A stretch of 64,000 nt of DNA from JBBKWU01 sp037969035. GTDB lineage: Bacteria; Pseudomonadota; Alphaproteobacteria; Micavibrionales; Micavibrionaceae. The stretch lies in the NCBI GenBank assembly GCA_037969035.1, contig JBBKWU010000002.1, positions 208,372 to 272,371 of the forward strand, written 5' to 3'. Made by a program: the position numbers and the translations under genes. Below the pieces are notes generated by a model. That model searched no databases, was not told where the DNA came from, and saw only the letters and a program-made list of their open reading frames with translations. Within the stretch, counting starts at the first letter, position 1. Every line of letters starts with the position of its first letter. Below are positions 53,939 through 63,729 of the stretch, in pieces.

Positions 53939-56095
53939 CTAACGCCCTCTTGCCCGATCAACCGTTGCAATCTCTGGTGTCGCCCGCAGTGCGGCTATAA
54001 TATTATTCAGATGCTTCGTATCATTCACATAGACATCCAATAGCATATCCCAAAAATCCAGAGAACGGCTTGTGATCTTAAGATTCGTAATATTGCCGCC
54101 ATTTTTACCGATCACGGTCGATAACGTACCCAACGCCCCCGCGACATTAGAGATCGTAATCTCTAAACGGCCAATATGCGATTCAGGTGACTCTGGGCCA
54201 TCATCCCATGCAACATCAATCCAGCGCTCAGGCGTGTCCGCAAAATTCTCTAACGTGTCACAATCTATCGTATGGATAGTTATACCTTTACCTGTGGTCA
54301 CAATACCCACAATTCTATCGCCCGGTAGCGGGTGGCAACAACGCGCGAAATGCATCGCCATGCCCGCGACAAGCCCCTTGATCGCAAGCGGCTTACCTTT
54401 ATCCATCGGTTGCTTGGTCTGCAGTTCGACTTCGGCATCAGTTGGCTTTTTAACGGTTTCCGTCTTATGCGCAGGAAAGATAGCGCGGAAGACATCACGT
54501 GCAACAACGTTACCCGAACCGATTCCTACATAAACGTCCTCGATACCATCCAAGCGGAATTGGCGGAAAATACCGGACACGGCTTTTTCAGTAAACTCGT
54601 AACCTTCCTGCTGAAAGACTTTTTGCAGCAAAGCCTTACCCAGCGCTTCATATTCACCGCGCTGTTGGTGGCGGATATAACGGCGAATGTGTGAGCGCGC
54701 CTTACCCGTTACAACGAAACGTTCCCACGTTGGAGACGGTGTCTGGTTTTTGGCAGTAATAATATCGACCTGATCGCCATTATTTAACTTCGTATTGAGC
54801 GGCGCAATGCGCCCGTTAATTTTGGCTCCGACGCATTTATCACCCACGGCCGAATGCACCGCATAGGCAAAATCAACAGGCGTTGCACCACTTGGTAATT
54901 CAATCAAATCGCCCTTTGGTGAAAACGCATAAACCTGATCTTGGAATAACTCCATTTTGGTGTTTTCAAGAAACTCTTCAGGTTTGGCTTCCGTTTCAAT
55001 AATATCCAAAAGCTCGCGCATCCAGCGAAACTTCTTAATATCTTTAATGTTTTGTTCACCACCCTCTTTATAACCCCAGTGTGCCGCAACCCCCAGATCC
55101 GCTTCTTCAGCCATCTGCTTCGTACGGATTTGAATTTCAATACGCTGGCTTTCCGGCCCAATCACGGTGGTATGCAAAGAACGATAACCGTTGGGCTTGG
55201 GTGTCGAGATATAGTCCTTAAATCGCCCAGGAACCGTAGAGTACGACCCATGAATAATGCCCAAAACATGATAACATTGCTCGATATTATCAACGAGCAC
55301 ACGAAACGCCATAATGTCCGATAACTGCTCAAACGCAACGTTCTTACGTTGCATCTTGCGCCAGATCGAATAGCGTGTTTTCTCGCGCCCTGTAATGTCT
55401 GCATCAATGCCTTGATCTTTAATAACTTTGGTCAGGGAGTTAATGATTTTATCGACAATTTCATTACCTTCAGAGCGCAAAAAAGATAGGCGCTTGGTAA
55501 TACTGTCCCGCGCTTCAGGGTTCAAAAAGCTAAAGGATAAATCCTCAAGTTCTTCCTTAATCTTATGAAGGCCAATGCGTTCCGCAAGCGGCGCATAAAT
55601 TTCAATCGTTTCGCGCGCGATACGGCGCTGTTTATCGGGACGGTTAAAATGGTGCAGCGTGCGCATATTGTGCAAACGATCAGCAAGCTTAACAAGCAAA
55701 ACACGAATATCTTCCGACATCGCCAAAACAAGTTTACGGAAGTTCTCCGCCTGCTTGCCTTCAACTGTCTGGCTTTCAATGCGGGTTAGTTTACTAACAC
55801 CGTTCACAAGCGTCGCGACTTCTTCGCCGAATTTTTTGCTCAGCTCCTCAAATGTCGCCGATGTATCTTCAAGCGTGTCATGCAAAATGGCGGTAGCAAC
55901 CGTGGCGGTGTCAAGCCGCATATCGGCCAATATATCCGCAACAGCAACAGGGTGCGTGTAATAGGGCTCACCAGAAGCGCGTGTTTGTCCCTCGTGCTTT
56001 TCTTTTGCAAAGTCATAGGCGAGCCTAATCTTATCCAACTGTGCTGCTGGATTATAAATTTCGACCTTGTCGCATAATTCCTGAATATCTGACAT
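53939..56095 (-). CDS. rsh: Bifunctional (p)ppGpp synthetase/hydrolase (RelA/SpoT homologue)
   Basis: This is a 718-residue stringent-response enzyme. The HD hydrolase domain has HDTLEDT (near residue 70), which is intact. The synthetase domain shows GRFKDYISTPKPNGYRSLHT. TGS (YAFSPKGDLIELPSG) and a C-terminal ACT domain follow. It makes and degrades (p)ppGpp in response to starvation. The ATG at 56095 follows AAGGG; an in-frame TTG six codons upstream is less likely. It is preceded by rpoZ, as is usual in Alphaproteobacteria, but a terminator lies between them. Confidence 0.95.
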   Translation of the reverse strand: MSDIQELCDKVEIYNPAAQLDKIRLAYDFAKEKHEGQTRASGEPYYTHPVAVADILADMRLDTATVATAILHDTLEDTSATFEELSKKFGEEVATLVNGVSKLTRIESQTVEGKQAENFRKLVLAMSEDIRVLLVKLADRLHNMRTLHHFNRPDKQRRIARETIEIYAPLAERIGLHKIKEELEDLSFSFLNPEARDSITKRLSFLRSEGNEIVDKIINSLTKVIKDQGIDADITGREKTRYSIWRKMQRKNVAFEQLSDIMAFRVLVDNIEQCYHVLGIIHGSYSTVPGRFKDYISTPKPNGYRSLHTTVIGPESQRIEIQIRTKQMAEEADLGVAAHWGYKEGGEQNIKDIKKFRWMRELLDIIETEAKPEEFLENTKMELFQDQVYAFSPKGDLIELPSGATPVDFAYAVHSAVGDKCVGAKINGRIAPLNTKLNNGDQVDIITAKNQTPSPTWERFVVTGKARSHIRRYIRHQQRGEYEALGKALLQKVFQQEGYEFTEKAVSGIFRQFRLDGIEDVYVGIGSGNVVARDVFRAIFPAHKTETVKKPTDAEVELQTKQPMDKGKPLAIKGLVAGMAMHFARCCHPLPGDRIVGIVTTGKGITIHTIDCDTLENFADTPERWIDVAWDDGPESPESHIGRLEITISNVAGALGTLSTVIGKNGGNITNLKITSRSLDFWDMLLDVYVNDTKHLNNIIAALRATPEIATVDRARGR

Positions 56096-56228
56096 AGAAC
56101 CCTTAAAAGACAATTTAGGCTATATTCCACAACCCATAGCATAACGAGCATCGCAGAATATTATAAAGAGTGATTATTATCTATAAAAACAGGTTTGACC
56201 ATGAAAAACCGTAAAAAGAAGACAAAGA

Positions 56229-56252
56229 AAAGGCCGGACAAAGCCGGCCTTT
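56229..56252 (-). terminator. Intrinsic terminator between rpoZ and rsh
   Basis: A 9-bp stem (AAAGGCCGG/CCGGCCTTT) with a 6-base loop ends in a short T run on the minus strand, 25 bases after the rpoZ stop. Confidence 0.85.
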
Positions 56253-56276
56253 ATAAACATGTTCCAACAAAACAGC

Positions 56277-56672
56277 CTAAATATCTTTAGGTGCGCCGCC
56301 AGCCATGTCTTCTAACGAAGGCTCATCTTCATCATCCGCATCGTCATTTACATCATCAAAACCTGAAGCATTGCTTTCTGCTGCAATATTGCTCCACGCT
56401 TCTTCGCCTTCCATGGAGTCGATGACATCTTCATCATCATCCATTTCAATTACGCGTTGATGTGTTTTGACCAATTCTTCTTTCAAATCTGCAATTTCAA
56501 CTGTTTCTTCGGCAATTTCACGCAAAGACACAACTGGGTTCTTATCATTATCGCGATCAAGCGTCAGCGCAGCACCTGCACTGATTTTACGGGCACGTTG
56601 CGCAGCCAGCATTACAAGCTCAAAACGGTCAGGGATTTTGTCTACACAATCTTCTATGGTAATACGTGCCAT
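56277..56672 (-). CDS. rpoZ: RNA polymerase omega subunit
   Basis: This is a 131-residue protein starting MARITIEDCVDKIPDRFELV, the omega signature. The start at 56672 has GGAG nine bases upstream and gives the classic N-terminus; an in-frame start five codons earlier is unlikely. The core (to about 75) is standard. The C-terminal extension is very acidic (Asp/Glu-rich), as in several Alphaproteobacteria. Omega helps assemble RNA polymerase, and in many bacteria forms part of the ppGpp-binding site. It pairs with rsh. Confidence 0.95.
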   Translation of the reverse strand: MARITIEDCVDKIPDRFELVMLAAQRARKISAGAALTLDRDNDKNPVVSLREIAEETVEIADLKEELVKTHQRVIEMDDDEDVIDSMEGEEAWSNIAAESNASGFDDVNDDADDEDEPSLEDMAGGAPKDI

Positions 56673-56787
56673 CTTCATTATCTCCAATTATTTAATCTGT
56701 GAATGGTTTATAGGAAGTTTTGCAAGCGAGTGCAAGGATTTCTTTATCTATTCTTGACGAATTTAACGCGGTAGCTATTCTAAGCGC

Positions 56788-57423
56788 ATGATTAAAACAG
56801 CAAATAGAAATTGTGCGCTTTGCCCGCGCCTAAAAACATTCCGCGACAACAACCGCGAAAAGTTTCCAGACAAATTCAACGCGCCCGTTCCATTTTGGGG
56901 CGATGAGAACCCGCAACTTCTAATCGTCGGTCTGGCACCAGGTTTAAAAGGTGCAAATTTCACAGGTCGACCGTTTACAGGTGATTATGCAGGCGACTTA
57001 CTTTACAGCACGCTCATCAAATTCGGCTTTGCCAACGGCACATTTAAAGCACGTCCCGATGATGGGTTAAAATTGATAAATTGCCGCATCACAAATGCCG
57101 TAAAATGCGTCCCACCCGAAAACAAACCAACAGGCGATGAAATTAAAACCTGCCAACAATTTTTAGAAAGCGAAATTGAGAACACAAAAAGCATCAAATG
57201 CATTCTCTCTCTCGGGAAAATCTCGCACGATGCCGTACTGCGAACATTCGGTAAAAAACTCGCAGATTTCAAATTCGCGCACAACGCAAAACATAAATTA
57301 CGAAACGATTTGTATTTAATTGATAGCTATCACTGCTCGCGCTACAACACCCAAACAAACCGCCTTACAGAAGCCATGTTCCATGATGTTTTTGATAAAA
57401 TTCAAACAACGATAAATAATTAA
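56788..57423 (+). CDS. Family 5 uracil-DNA glycosylase
   Basis: This is a 211-residue DNA repair enzyme. The motif LIVGLAPGLKGANFTGRPFT matches family 5 (UdgB-type), with GLAPG instead of the GEAPG of family 4. N-terminal cysteines (CALCPRL) and later ones (INCRI, VKCVPP, KTCQQF) fit an iron-sulphur cluster. SYHCSRYNTQT near the C-terminus holds the conserved His-Cys-Ser segment. The enzyme removes uracil and other damaged bases from DNA. It is convergent with the next gene, with a 4-base overlap. Confidence 0.9.
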   Translation: MIKTANRNCALCPRLKTFRDNNREKFPDKFNAPVPFWGDENPQLLIVGLAPGLKGANFTGRPFTGDYAGDLLYSTLIKFGFANGTFKARPDDGLKLINCRITNAVKCVPPENKPTGDEIKTCQQFLESEIENTKSIKCILSLGKISHDAVLRTFGKKLADFKFAHNAKHKLRNDLYLIDSYHCSRYNTQTNRLTEAMFHDVFDKIQTTINN

Positions 57424-58082
57424 ATTTTTTGCTGAGGCTTTGCCGCAGGTGTCACATTGGGCGTTACATTTGGGACGTCCATGATAGGTTCAGACGACCA
57501 CATTTGCGCTTCGATATTGTGTTTTGTTTCATCTTGCGGATAACCGTGCGCGGCAATAGCATCAACTAAATCCGTTGCGCTCATAACGCGCCCATGAAGC
57601 GGATGCTGTTCAAAGTCTTCAAGGTTCGATCCATCGCCCCCCACATGATCAGCAAAGAAATGATCATCCATCGTAAAAGACCAATTCGATAGATCTAGCT
57701 TCTCAGCAGGAATGTCTATCACGGTATTATCGGGTCGCATTTCCATCATGCGATCTTTAACCGTTTTTAGATCATTGGTGAAGGCAAAATACACAGGGTG
57801 ATGACGATCTATCCGCACCGCGCTCTCCTCCGCCTTCGAGCGCAGCCAATCTTCTGTTTCCAAACGATGATGCATGTACTCTGCTGGGTTGCGTTCATCA
57901 TCAAGCCCACGGTTCGGCTCTTGTTCAGCGCATTTAGCAATAGCTTCCTCGAGGGGTAATTCACAAACACTTTCATAAGCACCAGAATCAGAGGCGTAAC
58001 TTCGAACCAGATAATATCCTTTTAACGGGTTATTATCGCCAAACGCCTTCTTTAAACTGCCTGATTCCGCATGCATAAGCAA
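57420..58082 (-). CDS. Protein of unknown function, last gene of the leuA run
   Basis: This is a 220-residue soluble acidic protein with no signal peptide, transmembrane segment or recognised motif. The start is a TTG at 58082, with AAGGAG close upstream; an ATG two codons later is also possible. It ends in a Pro/Lys/Gln-rich tail (VTPNVTPAAKPQQKI). It lies downstream of leuA in the same direction and overlaps the convergent glycosylase gene by four bases. Confidence 0.7.
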   Translation of the reverse strand: MLMHAESGSLKKAFGDNNPLKGYYLVRSYASDSGAYESVCELPLEEAIAKCAEQEPNRGLDDERNPAEYMHHRLETEDWLRSKAEESAVRIDRHHPVYFAFTNDLKTVKDRMMEMRPDNTVIDIPAEKLDLSNWSFTMDDHFFADHVGGDGSNLEDFEQHPLHGRVMSATDLVDAIAAHGYPQDETKHNIEAQMWSSEPIMDVPNVTPNVTPAAKPQQKI

Positions 58083-58135
58083 AACCTCTCCTTCTGAAAG
58101 ATTATCTCACAAACGTTTAATTTATGTCAATTAAT

Positions 58136-59713
58136 CTAAAGCGATACTTTGATCGGTGCTTCAGTCGGGCGGATTTCGCTGCGTTTATCGATGATTTTAT
58201 TCAGCGCGTAAATATAAGCGCGTGCCGAGGCCACCATCGTATCAACGTCTGCACTTTGTCCCAACGCTGAACGCCCCTTTTCCTCTAACTTCACCGTGAC
58301 CGATGCCTGCGCATCTGTTCCGCCTGTTACGGCATGAACCTGATAAAGCGGCAACGTGACATCGGGGTGTGGGAAAATTTGCTGAATGGCGTTAAAAATC
58401 GCGTCGACAGGGCCATTTCCTTCGGCCTCCACGCAATGTTCCACACCTTCAACGCGCATACAAAGCTTTGCCGTTTGCGGCGCGCCTGAGCCTGCTTTGA
58501 CTTCAAGTGAGACAAAGTCCAATTTTTGATCAGGAACATGCTTATCATCGATCAACGTAATAAGGTCTTCGTCAAAGATATCCTTTTTCTTATCTGCCAA
58601 ATCTTTAAAACGCTTAAACGCATCTTGGAATGCATTGTCACCCAGATCAAAACCAAGCTCGTTCAATTTATTCTTAAACGCTGCACGCCCCGAATGCTTA
58701 CCCAGAACAAGATTTGTTTCATGCAAACCGACAGACATCGGCGTCATAATTTCGTAAGTTTGCGCGTTTTTTAACATGCCGTCTTGGTGAATACCGCTTT
58801 CATGAGCAAACGCATTCGCGCCAACAATCGCCTTGTTCGGCTGCACGTTAAAACCTGTGATGGATGAGAGCGTACGTGAGATTTTCGTTAGCATTGTCGT
58901 ATCGATATTATTTTCGTACGGCAGGCAGTCATGGCGGGTGCGTATCGCCATAATCACTTCCTCAAGCGCGGCATTTCCTGCGCGCTCACCAATACCGTTA
59001 ATCGTACATTCAATTTGGCGCGCGCCAGCAGCAACACCCGCAAGCGAATTCGCAACAGCCAAGCCCAAATCATTATGACAGTGCACAGACAACACCGCCT
59101 TATCAATATTAGGCACACGTTCAATCAACATGCGGAAAATACGTGCATAATCTTCAGGCAGCGCATAACCCACCGTATCGGGAATATTAATCGTCGTTGC
59201 GCCACACGCAATCGCGGCCTCAACACAGCGACACAGAAAATCATCTTCGGTGCGGCTACCATCTTCGGCAGACCATTCCACGTCATCGGTGAAATTACGC
59301 GCATGCGTCACGCTTTCTTCAACCGCGCGCAAAACATCCTCGGGTGACATTTGCAGCTTGTACTTCATATGCAGCGGTGACGTAGATAAAAACGTATGAA
59401 TACGTCCACGTTTCGCTGGTTTAATCGCCTCCGCAGACGCTTCAATATCTTTTTTTGTAGCGCGGCAAAGACCTGCGATGATCGCGTTTTTACTTTGCTT
59501 TGCGATGGCTTCCACCGCTTCAAAGTCACCTTGCGAGGCAATCGGAAAACCTGCTTCAATGACATCCACGCCAAGATCATCAAGCATACGTGCCATGCGC
59601 AGCTTTTCTTCCTTGTTCATCGAACAGCCGGGTGATTGCTCACCATCGCGCAATGTTGTGTCAAAAATTATAACGCGATTTTTATCGCTGGATGTTTGCG
59701 TCAGGGTGCTCAT
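58136..59713 (-). CDS. leuA: 2-isopropylmalate synthase
   Basis: This is a 525-residue enzyme that joins acetyl-CoA to 2-oxoisovalerate, the first step of leucine synthesis. The catalytic segment DTTLRDGEQSPGC is at the N-terminus, and the conserved GERAGN is near residue 235. HxH metal ligands (SVHCHNDLGLAVANS) and a C-terminal LeuA regulatory domain complete it. Length matches the family. It is part of a leftward run with the UPF0434 gene 43 bases upstream. Confidence 0.96.
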   Translation of the reverse strand: MSTLTQTSSDKNRVIIFDTTLRDGEQSPGCSMNKEEKLRMARMLDDLGVDVIEAGFPIASQGDFEAVEAIAKQSKNAIIAGLCRATKKDIEASAEAIKPAKRGRIHTFLSTSPLHMKYKLQMSPEDVLRAVEESVTHARNFTDDVEWSAEDGSRTEDDFLCRCVEAAIACGATTINIPDTVGYALPEDYARIFRMLIERVPNIDKAVLSVHCHNDLGLAVANSLAGVAAGARQIECTINGIGERAGNAALEEVIMAIRTRHDCLPYENNIDTTMLTKISRTLSSITGFNVQPNKAIVGANAFAHESGIHQDGMLKNAQTYEIMTPMSVGLHETNLVLGKHSGRAAFKNKLNELGFDLGDNAFQDAFKRFKDLADKKKDIFDEDLITLIDDKHVPDQKLDFVSLEVKAGSGAPQTAKLCMRVEGVEHCVEAEGNGPVDAIFNAIQQIFPHPDVTLPLYQVHAVTGGTDAQASVTVKLEEKGRSALGQSADVDTMVASARAYIYALNKIIDKRSEIRPTEAPIKVSL

Positions 59714-59756
59714 GCAATTTTTCCCTTATCTTATATTTAGGTTATCAATTCAAATA

Positions 59757-59939
59757 TCAGTCTTTATCAATGCGGCGGGCTTCCTCGATCAACATAACAG
59801 GGACACCGCCCCGTATCGGATAAGCAAGCCCTGCTTGCTCCGAAATCAACTCCTGCGCAACGTTATCGTACCGCAACGGCACTTTGCTCAGCGGGCAAAC
59901 AAGTATTTCCAGTAATTTAGGATCAACATCGTTTATCAT
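59757..59939 (-). CDS. Trm112/UPF0434 family protein
   Basis: This is a 60-residue protein (KLLEILVCPLSKVPLRYD ... AYPIRGGVPVML). The family is small and zinc-ribbon-like; here only the first of the two usual CxxC cysteines is kept. Eukaryotic Trm112 activates methyltransferases, while the bacterial role is unclear. It sits upstream of leuA in the same direction. Confidence 0.85.
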   Translation of the reverse strand: MINDVDPKLLEILVCPLSKVPLRYDNVAQELISEQAGLAYPIRGGVPVMLIEEARRIDKD

Positions 59940-59985
59940 CGCGCTATCATAGCGATAAAATGAAAAACTTCAATATAAGAAGGGC

Positions 59986-60606
59986 TTAATGCTGCGCGTT
60001 ATTGGGCTTTGCACCCGAACAAATCGCCATTTCCAGCATGGTTAGAAACAGCTTCGAGCGCTCATGGCAGCATCCTGCCTCAAGCAACGCCTGTTTTTCT
60101 CCTGCATCAAACGGGCAAATCATGGAAAGGCACGTAATCAAGCGTTCATCCGCGGCTTCATCAACCAATTCCCAATTACAATCCATTTCATGCATGGTGA
60201 AATAATTACACAACATGTCTTTAAGCTTACCGCGATCCAAATCAAGACACGCGGACGGGTTCAAGTCGCCTTTAAATGAGCTCCAATCAGGAACAGCACG
60301 GCGGTAACCTTTCACCTGCTCAAGCTCCTCCTTTATAACGTAACGGCAAATACCAGATAGAACGATATAATAACGCCCATCATCAGTTTCCTCGAAGCTC
60401 GTAATACGTCCCGCGCACCCTGTATCGAATAAATTACCGCACTCTTTGGGCTGTATCATACCGATCATACGGTTGCCACCCAGCGCATCGTCCACCATAG
60501 CTTTATAACGCGGCTCAAAGATATGCAGCGGTAATTGTCCGCGCGGTAAAAGCAATACGCCTTGCAACGGGAAGACAGGAATTGTGTGTGGTAAATCACT
60601 CATCAT
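59986..60606 (-). CDS. LON substrate-binding domain protein
   Basis: This is a 206-residue protein. TIPVFPLQGVLLLPRGQLPL and HIFEPRYKAMVDDAL match the N-terminal substrate-binding domain of Lon protease, without the ATPase or protease. The later part carries FDTGCAGRITSFEET. Such stand-alone proteins may bind substrates or act as adaptors. It lies 46 bases upstream of the UPF0434 gene and 25 downstream of the thioredoxin gene in one leftward run. Confidence 0.88.
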   Translation of the reverse strand: MMSDLPHTIPVFPLQGVLLLPRGQLPLHIFEPRYKAMVDDALGGNRMIGMIQPKECGNLFDTGCAGRITSFEETDDGRYYIVLSGICRYVIKEELEQVKGYRRAVPDWSSFKGDLNPSACLDLDRGKLKDMLCNYFTMHEMDCNWELVDEAADERLITCLSMICPFDAGEKQALLEAGCCHERSKLFLTMLEMAICSGAKPNNAQH

Positions 60607-60631
60607 AAGATTAATCTAGCGCAGAATTTCC

Positions 60632-61561
60632 TTAAGAAAACAGTAAGCGTGAAAGTTTTCTGCGCCCTGCTACGGTTATCGGATCGGCGGGTCCCATGGC
60701 TTCGAAGAATCTCAAAAGCTGCACCCGCGCTTTATCCTCTTCCCACTCACGATTTGTTCCGATAATTCCAACCATCATATCAACAGCTTCTTCTTTTTTA
60801 CCAACGCCAAACAACGCCATGCCGTAATCAAATTTTATAGCCAGATCATCCGGATTTTTGGCAAAATCTGCTTCAAGCGCGGTCAAATCACCAACCGCCA
60901 TTTGTGCCAGTTCCACCGCTGTTTTAGCTGCCTGAAATTGGCTTTCACGTGCAATATCATCGGGCGCATTTTCAATCATGCTAGCGGCTTGTTCCAACTG
61001 TCCTGCGGCAATAAACGTCCGCACAAGACCTGTGAAAGCTTCAACGTTTTTCTCATCCACTTCCAGAATTTGGACATATAAGTTCTGTGCATGACCAAGA
61101 TCACCATCGGCCAAAAATTTTGCCGCATCCGATAGAGTTTTTGGAATATCAAGCGCGTCAGGCTGTGCTTGCTGCGCCGCTTGCAAAACCTGATCAATAA
61201 AAGATTTGATCTGACTTTCTGGCAAAACGCCTTGAAACGCGTTTACAGGCTGACCTTGAAAAAATGCAAATACAGTAGGTACAGATTGCACCCGCAAAGC
61301 CTGCGCGAGTTCTTGGTTTTCATCGATATTCACCTTCGCCATCGTGACGGCGCCACCGTAAGAGCCAATAACCTTCTCTAGTACAGGTAATAGCTGCTTA
61401 CACGGGCCACACCACGGTGCCCAAAAATCAACGATAATGGGGGCGTCCATCGATGCCGTCAAAACCTTGTCTTCGAAATCCAATGTTGTGACATCAAAAA
61501 TACTGGTGTTCGGCGGTTGTTGCCCCAGTTGTCCTGATTGGTTATTTTTTCCAAATAGCAT
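60632..61561 (-). CDS. Thioredoxin-TPR chaperone (CnoX/YbbN-like)
   Basis: This is a 309-residue protein. The N-terminal thioredoxin domain has the active site FWAPWCGPCKQL and the conserved VQSVPTVFAFFQGQ. The C-terminal half holds TPR-like helices (about 150-300), the CnoX arrangement. CnoX holds unfolded proteins during oxidative stress and passes them to GroEL. Here the CxxC is intact, so it may also be redox-active. It is transcribed with the LON-domain gene. Confidence 0.92.
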   Translation of the reverse strand: MLFGKNNQSGQLGQQPPNTSIFDVTTLDFEDKVLTASMDAPIIVDFWAPWCGPCKQLLPVLEKVIGSYGGAVTMAKVNIDENQELAQALRVQSVPTVFAFFQGQPVNAFQGVLPESQIKSFIDQVLQAAQQAQPDALDIPKTLSDAAKFLADGDLGHAQNLYVQILEVDEKNVEAFTGLVRTFIAAGQLEQAASMIENAPDDIARESQFQAAKTAVELAQMAVGDLTALEADFAKNPDDLAIKFDYGMALFGVGKKEEAVDMMVGIIGTNREWEEDKARVQLLRFFEAMGPADPITVAGRRKLSRLLFS

Positions 61562-61588
61562 TTATTTTCCTTACTGTTATATCAGCGT

Positions 61589-62200
61589 CTAGCTGTTATC
61601 AGGTGCCGCAGCACTTAAATCAACAACTTTCACGTTATGGCCGATACTTTGTGCAAATTTCACAAGATCGTGTGGGTCTGTACCGACCGTCATCGTATTC
61701 ACAAGCGGATGAAAATTTACAATCTCCGCATCCATCATGGATTCATCGAGAATAAGGCTCACGTCGTTGTCCTTATCATTCACAACCGCGTATGGGCATA
61801 CAGAACCAGGACGCACGCCAAGATACTGCCAAAGCCGATCAGGCGAACCGAATGAAAACCGCCCTGAATCGAGCACATCCGACAGCTTTTTCAAATCAAT
61901 TTTTGTAGCGTTTTGCGCCGACACCAAAAACATTTTTTTCTTATGATCTCGCAAAAACAGGTTGCGACAATGCAGGCCAACAATTCCCGCATCCACTTTT
62001 TTGCTCTCATCCACGGTAAAAACCGCTTCATGTTCATAAAATTCATAGGCGATTGCCTGCTCGTCCAGCATTGCGATCAATGCTTCGGGTGATGTCGGTA
62101 AATCCGCCTGAGCATCACTATTCATGGCCTGTTTCGACAATATCTCTGAACCTGTTTTCATGCTCACAAAGCTAGACTTTTCAATGAAAAAATCAATCAT
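61589..62200 (-). CDS. Prolyl-tRNA deacylase ProX-like (YbaK/ProX family)
   Basis: This is a 203-residue reading from the ATG at 62200. The family usually has about 170 residues, so ATGs at 62161 or 62125 may be the real start; none has a good ribosome binding site. The body reads YEFYEHEAVFTVDES, then GLHCRNLFLRDHKKKMFLVS and GVRPGSVCPYAVVND, the pattern of free-standing editing domains that remove Ala wrongly loaded on tRNA-Pro. It is the first gene in the leftward run to leuA. Confidence 0.87.
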   Translation of the reverse strand: MIDFFIEKSSFVSMKTGSEILSKQAMNSDAQADLPTSPEALIAMLDEQAIAYEFYEHEAVFTVDESKKVDAGIVGLHCRNLFLRDHKKKMFLVSAQNATKIDLKKLSDVLDSGRFSFGSPDRLWQYLGVRPGSVCPYAVVNDKDNDVSLILDESMMDAEIVNFHPLVNTMTVGTDPHDLVKFAQSIGHNVKVVDLSAAAPDNS

Positions 62201-62260
62201 TTAAATAAAGCTTGCAATCCACACGAATTTTTATATATTACGCATTCTCTACTGGACATC

Positions 62261-62335
62261 GCGAGTGTAGCTCAGGGGTAGAGCATAACCTTGCCAAGGT
62301 TAGGGTCGAGGGTTCGAATCCCTTCACTCGCTCCA
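62261..62335 (+). tRNA. tRNA-Gly (anticodon GCC)
   Basis: The plus strand folds into a 75-nt tRNA with a GCGAGTG/CACTCGC acceptor stem, the anticodon loop TTGCCAA with GCC in the middle, a T-arm with GGTTCGAATCC, and an encoded CCA. It is transcribed divergently from the ProX gene. A terminator follows within 15 bases. Confidence 0.97.
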
Positions 62336-62348
62336 GTGAGACTTTCAT

Positions 62349-62371
62349 AAAAGCACCTTCGGGTGCTTTTT
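62349..62371 (+). terminator. Bidirectional intrinsic terminator between tRNA-Gly and the O-antigen ligase
   Basis: A 9-bp stem (AAAAGCACC/GGTGCTTTT) closed by a stable TTCG loop carries A and T runs on both sides. It can end the tRNA transcript from the left and the O-antigen ligase transcript from the right. Confidence 0.9.
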
Positions 62372-62382
62372 GCTTTTAATGC

Positions 62383-63729
62383 TTAATTCGCCACCTGCGG
62401 ACGAAGAACAGCAACCCCCATCCCCATCATCACCCACAAATAACGCGTATATAAAATTTCGTGGAATAACGACATAACCCCAAACGCGAGCATAAATACA
62501 AACAATGCCTCCGCGAATGCCCCCTCTATCCCGTCTTCATTTTTTAATTTGCGCCACAATGCGCGCAAAACAAAAATATAAAACAGAGAAAACAAACCAA
62601 GCCCGATCAGACCCGTTTCCGCTAACAGCCAAACAGGCGTGCAATCCATCACATCTATAAAGACTGTTTCACCATCATAATGCTGCTCCTGATAATGCAG
62701 GATAGAACCCATCCCGCCGCCAATAATCGGGTTTTGCGCCCATATTACCAATGAGTCCCGCACATTCCGAAGACGCACGAGCTCACTCGCAATTTTCCGG
62801 ACATTTTTATCGTTTTTGTTAATATCCCCCAAAGCGTCAGTTCCGTGCTCTTGCATAACATCGATCGTCGTAATAATGCGCGTGATGTTTTTACGCTTGG
62901 TCACAACTTGATCTGTCGTACTAAACAGCAATACCGCCAAAATCGCGCCGCACAACAACCACGGTAAAATATGACGGACAGACCATTTAAAATGCGCCAC
63001 AAAGAAATAAATTGCCAGAAAACTTAAAACGATCCACCCTGCCCGCGAACCGTTATTTGCCGCAACGATAGGCAGACACATCAAGTATAGCGGCAAGATA
63101 AACCGCGGCAAATATCCTGGTACGCGTCGCCCCACGATCACGCATAAAACAGTCGCGCATATCAACAAAACACAATACGCATTGCGATTCCCCATAAAAC
63201 CAGAAAATTTGACGAGCTTTGAAACAACAACAATATCGAAACTTTGTAAAACAGTGCCTAGAAACGCGAAAACAAACAACGCCACAAAAGACAGTAAAAA
63301 GCCGCAATAGAAAGTCCGTAAGACCATACCGCCTGCGTTACGCGCCAACCAACCACCCAGCGCGAAATAACAAACCAAAACAACAAACCCGATAAATTTA
63401 TTATAAAGTGCCCATGAGCTCATTTCGCCCATCTGGTAATAACCGTTGAGCACACAAAACCCCATCCATAGAACAAGCCCCACAAGCCAAAAATAACTAT
63501 GAGGAATATCCCACTGCGGCCAATCGGAACGGCGCAAAAAAAGACTTACCACGATCACAAGTCCCGCCACGGGTAAAAGCATGTCAGCAAGATTTAAGCG
63601 CATACCGTAAAAATCAGCCTGCACTTGCAAAAATATCGAAGAAAATAGGGCAATGACCACAGCAAATAAAGCAAGAAACCCTTGCTGTTTTTTGCAAAAG
63701 GAAAAACAAGACGTCACAGAATTAATCAT
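62383..63729 (-). CDS. O-antigen ligase (Wzy_C family) membrane protein
   Basis: This is a 448-residue protein with about eleven hydrophobic segments. A large hydrophilic loop (about 270-350) contains GGGMGSILHYQEQHYDGE, as in the WaaL/Wzy_C family, whose members join O-antigen or similar polymers to a lipid carrier. It resembles the family in segment order, but its acceptor is unknown. The start overlaps the stop of the upstream flippase-like gene by four bases (ATGA), so the two are translated together. Confidence 0.85.
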   Translation of the reverse strand: MINSVTSCFSFCKKQQGFLALFAVVIALFSSIFLQVQADFYGMRLNLADMLLPVAGLVIVVSLFLRRSDWPQWDIPHSYFWLVGLVLWMGFCVLNGYYQMGEMSSWALYNKFIGFVVLVCYFALGGWLARNAGGMVLRTFYCGFLLSFVALFVFAFLGTVLQSFDIVVVSKLVKFSGFMGNRNAYCVLLICATVLCVIVGRRVPGYLPRFILPLYLMCLPIVAANNGSRAGWIVLSFLAIYFFVAHFKWSVRHILPWLLCGAILAVLLFSTTDQVVTKRKNITRIITTIDVMQEHGTDALGDINKNDKNVRKIASELVRLRNVRDSLVIWAQNPIIGGGMGSILHYQEQHYDGETVFIDVMDCTPVWLLAETGLIGLGLFSLFYIFVLRALWRKLKNEDGIEGAFAEALFVFMLAFGVMSLFHEILYTRYLWVMMGMGVAVLRPQVAN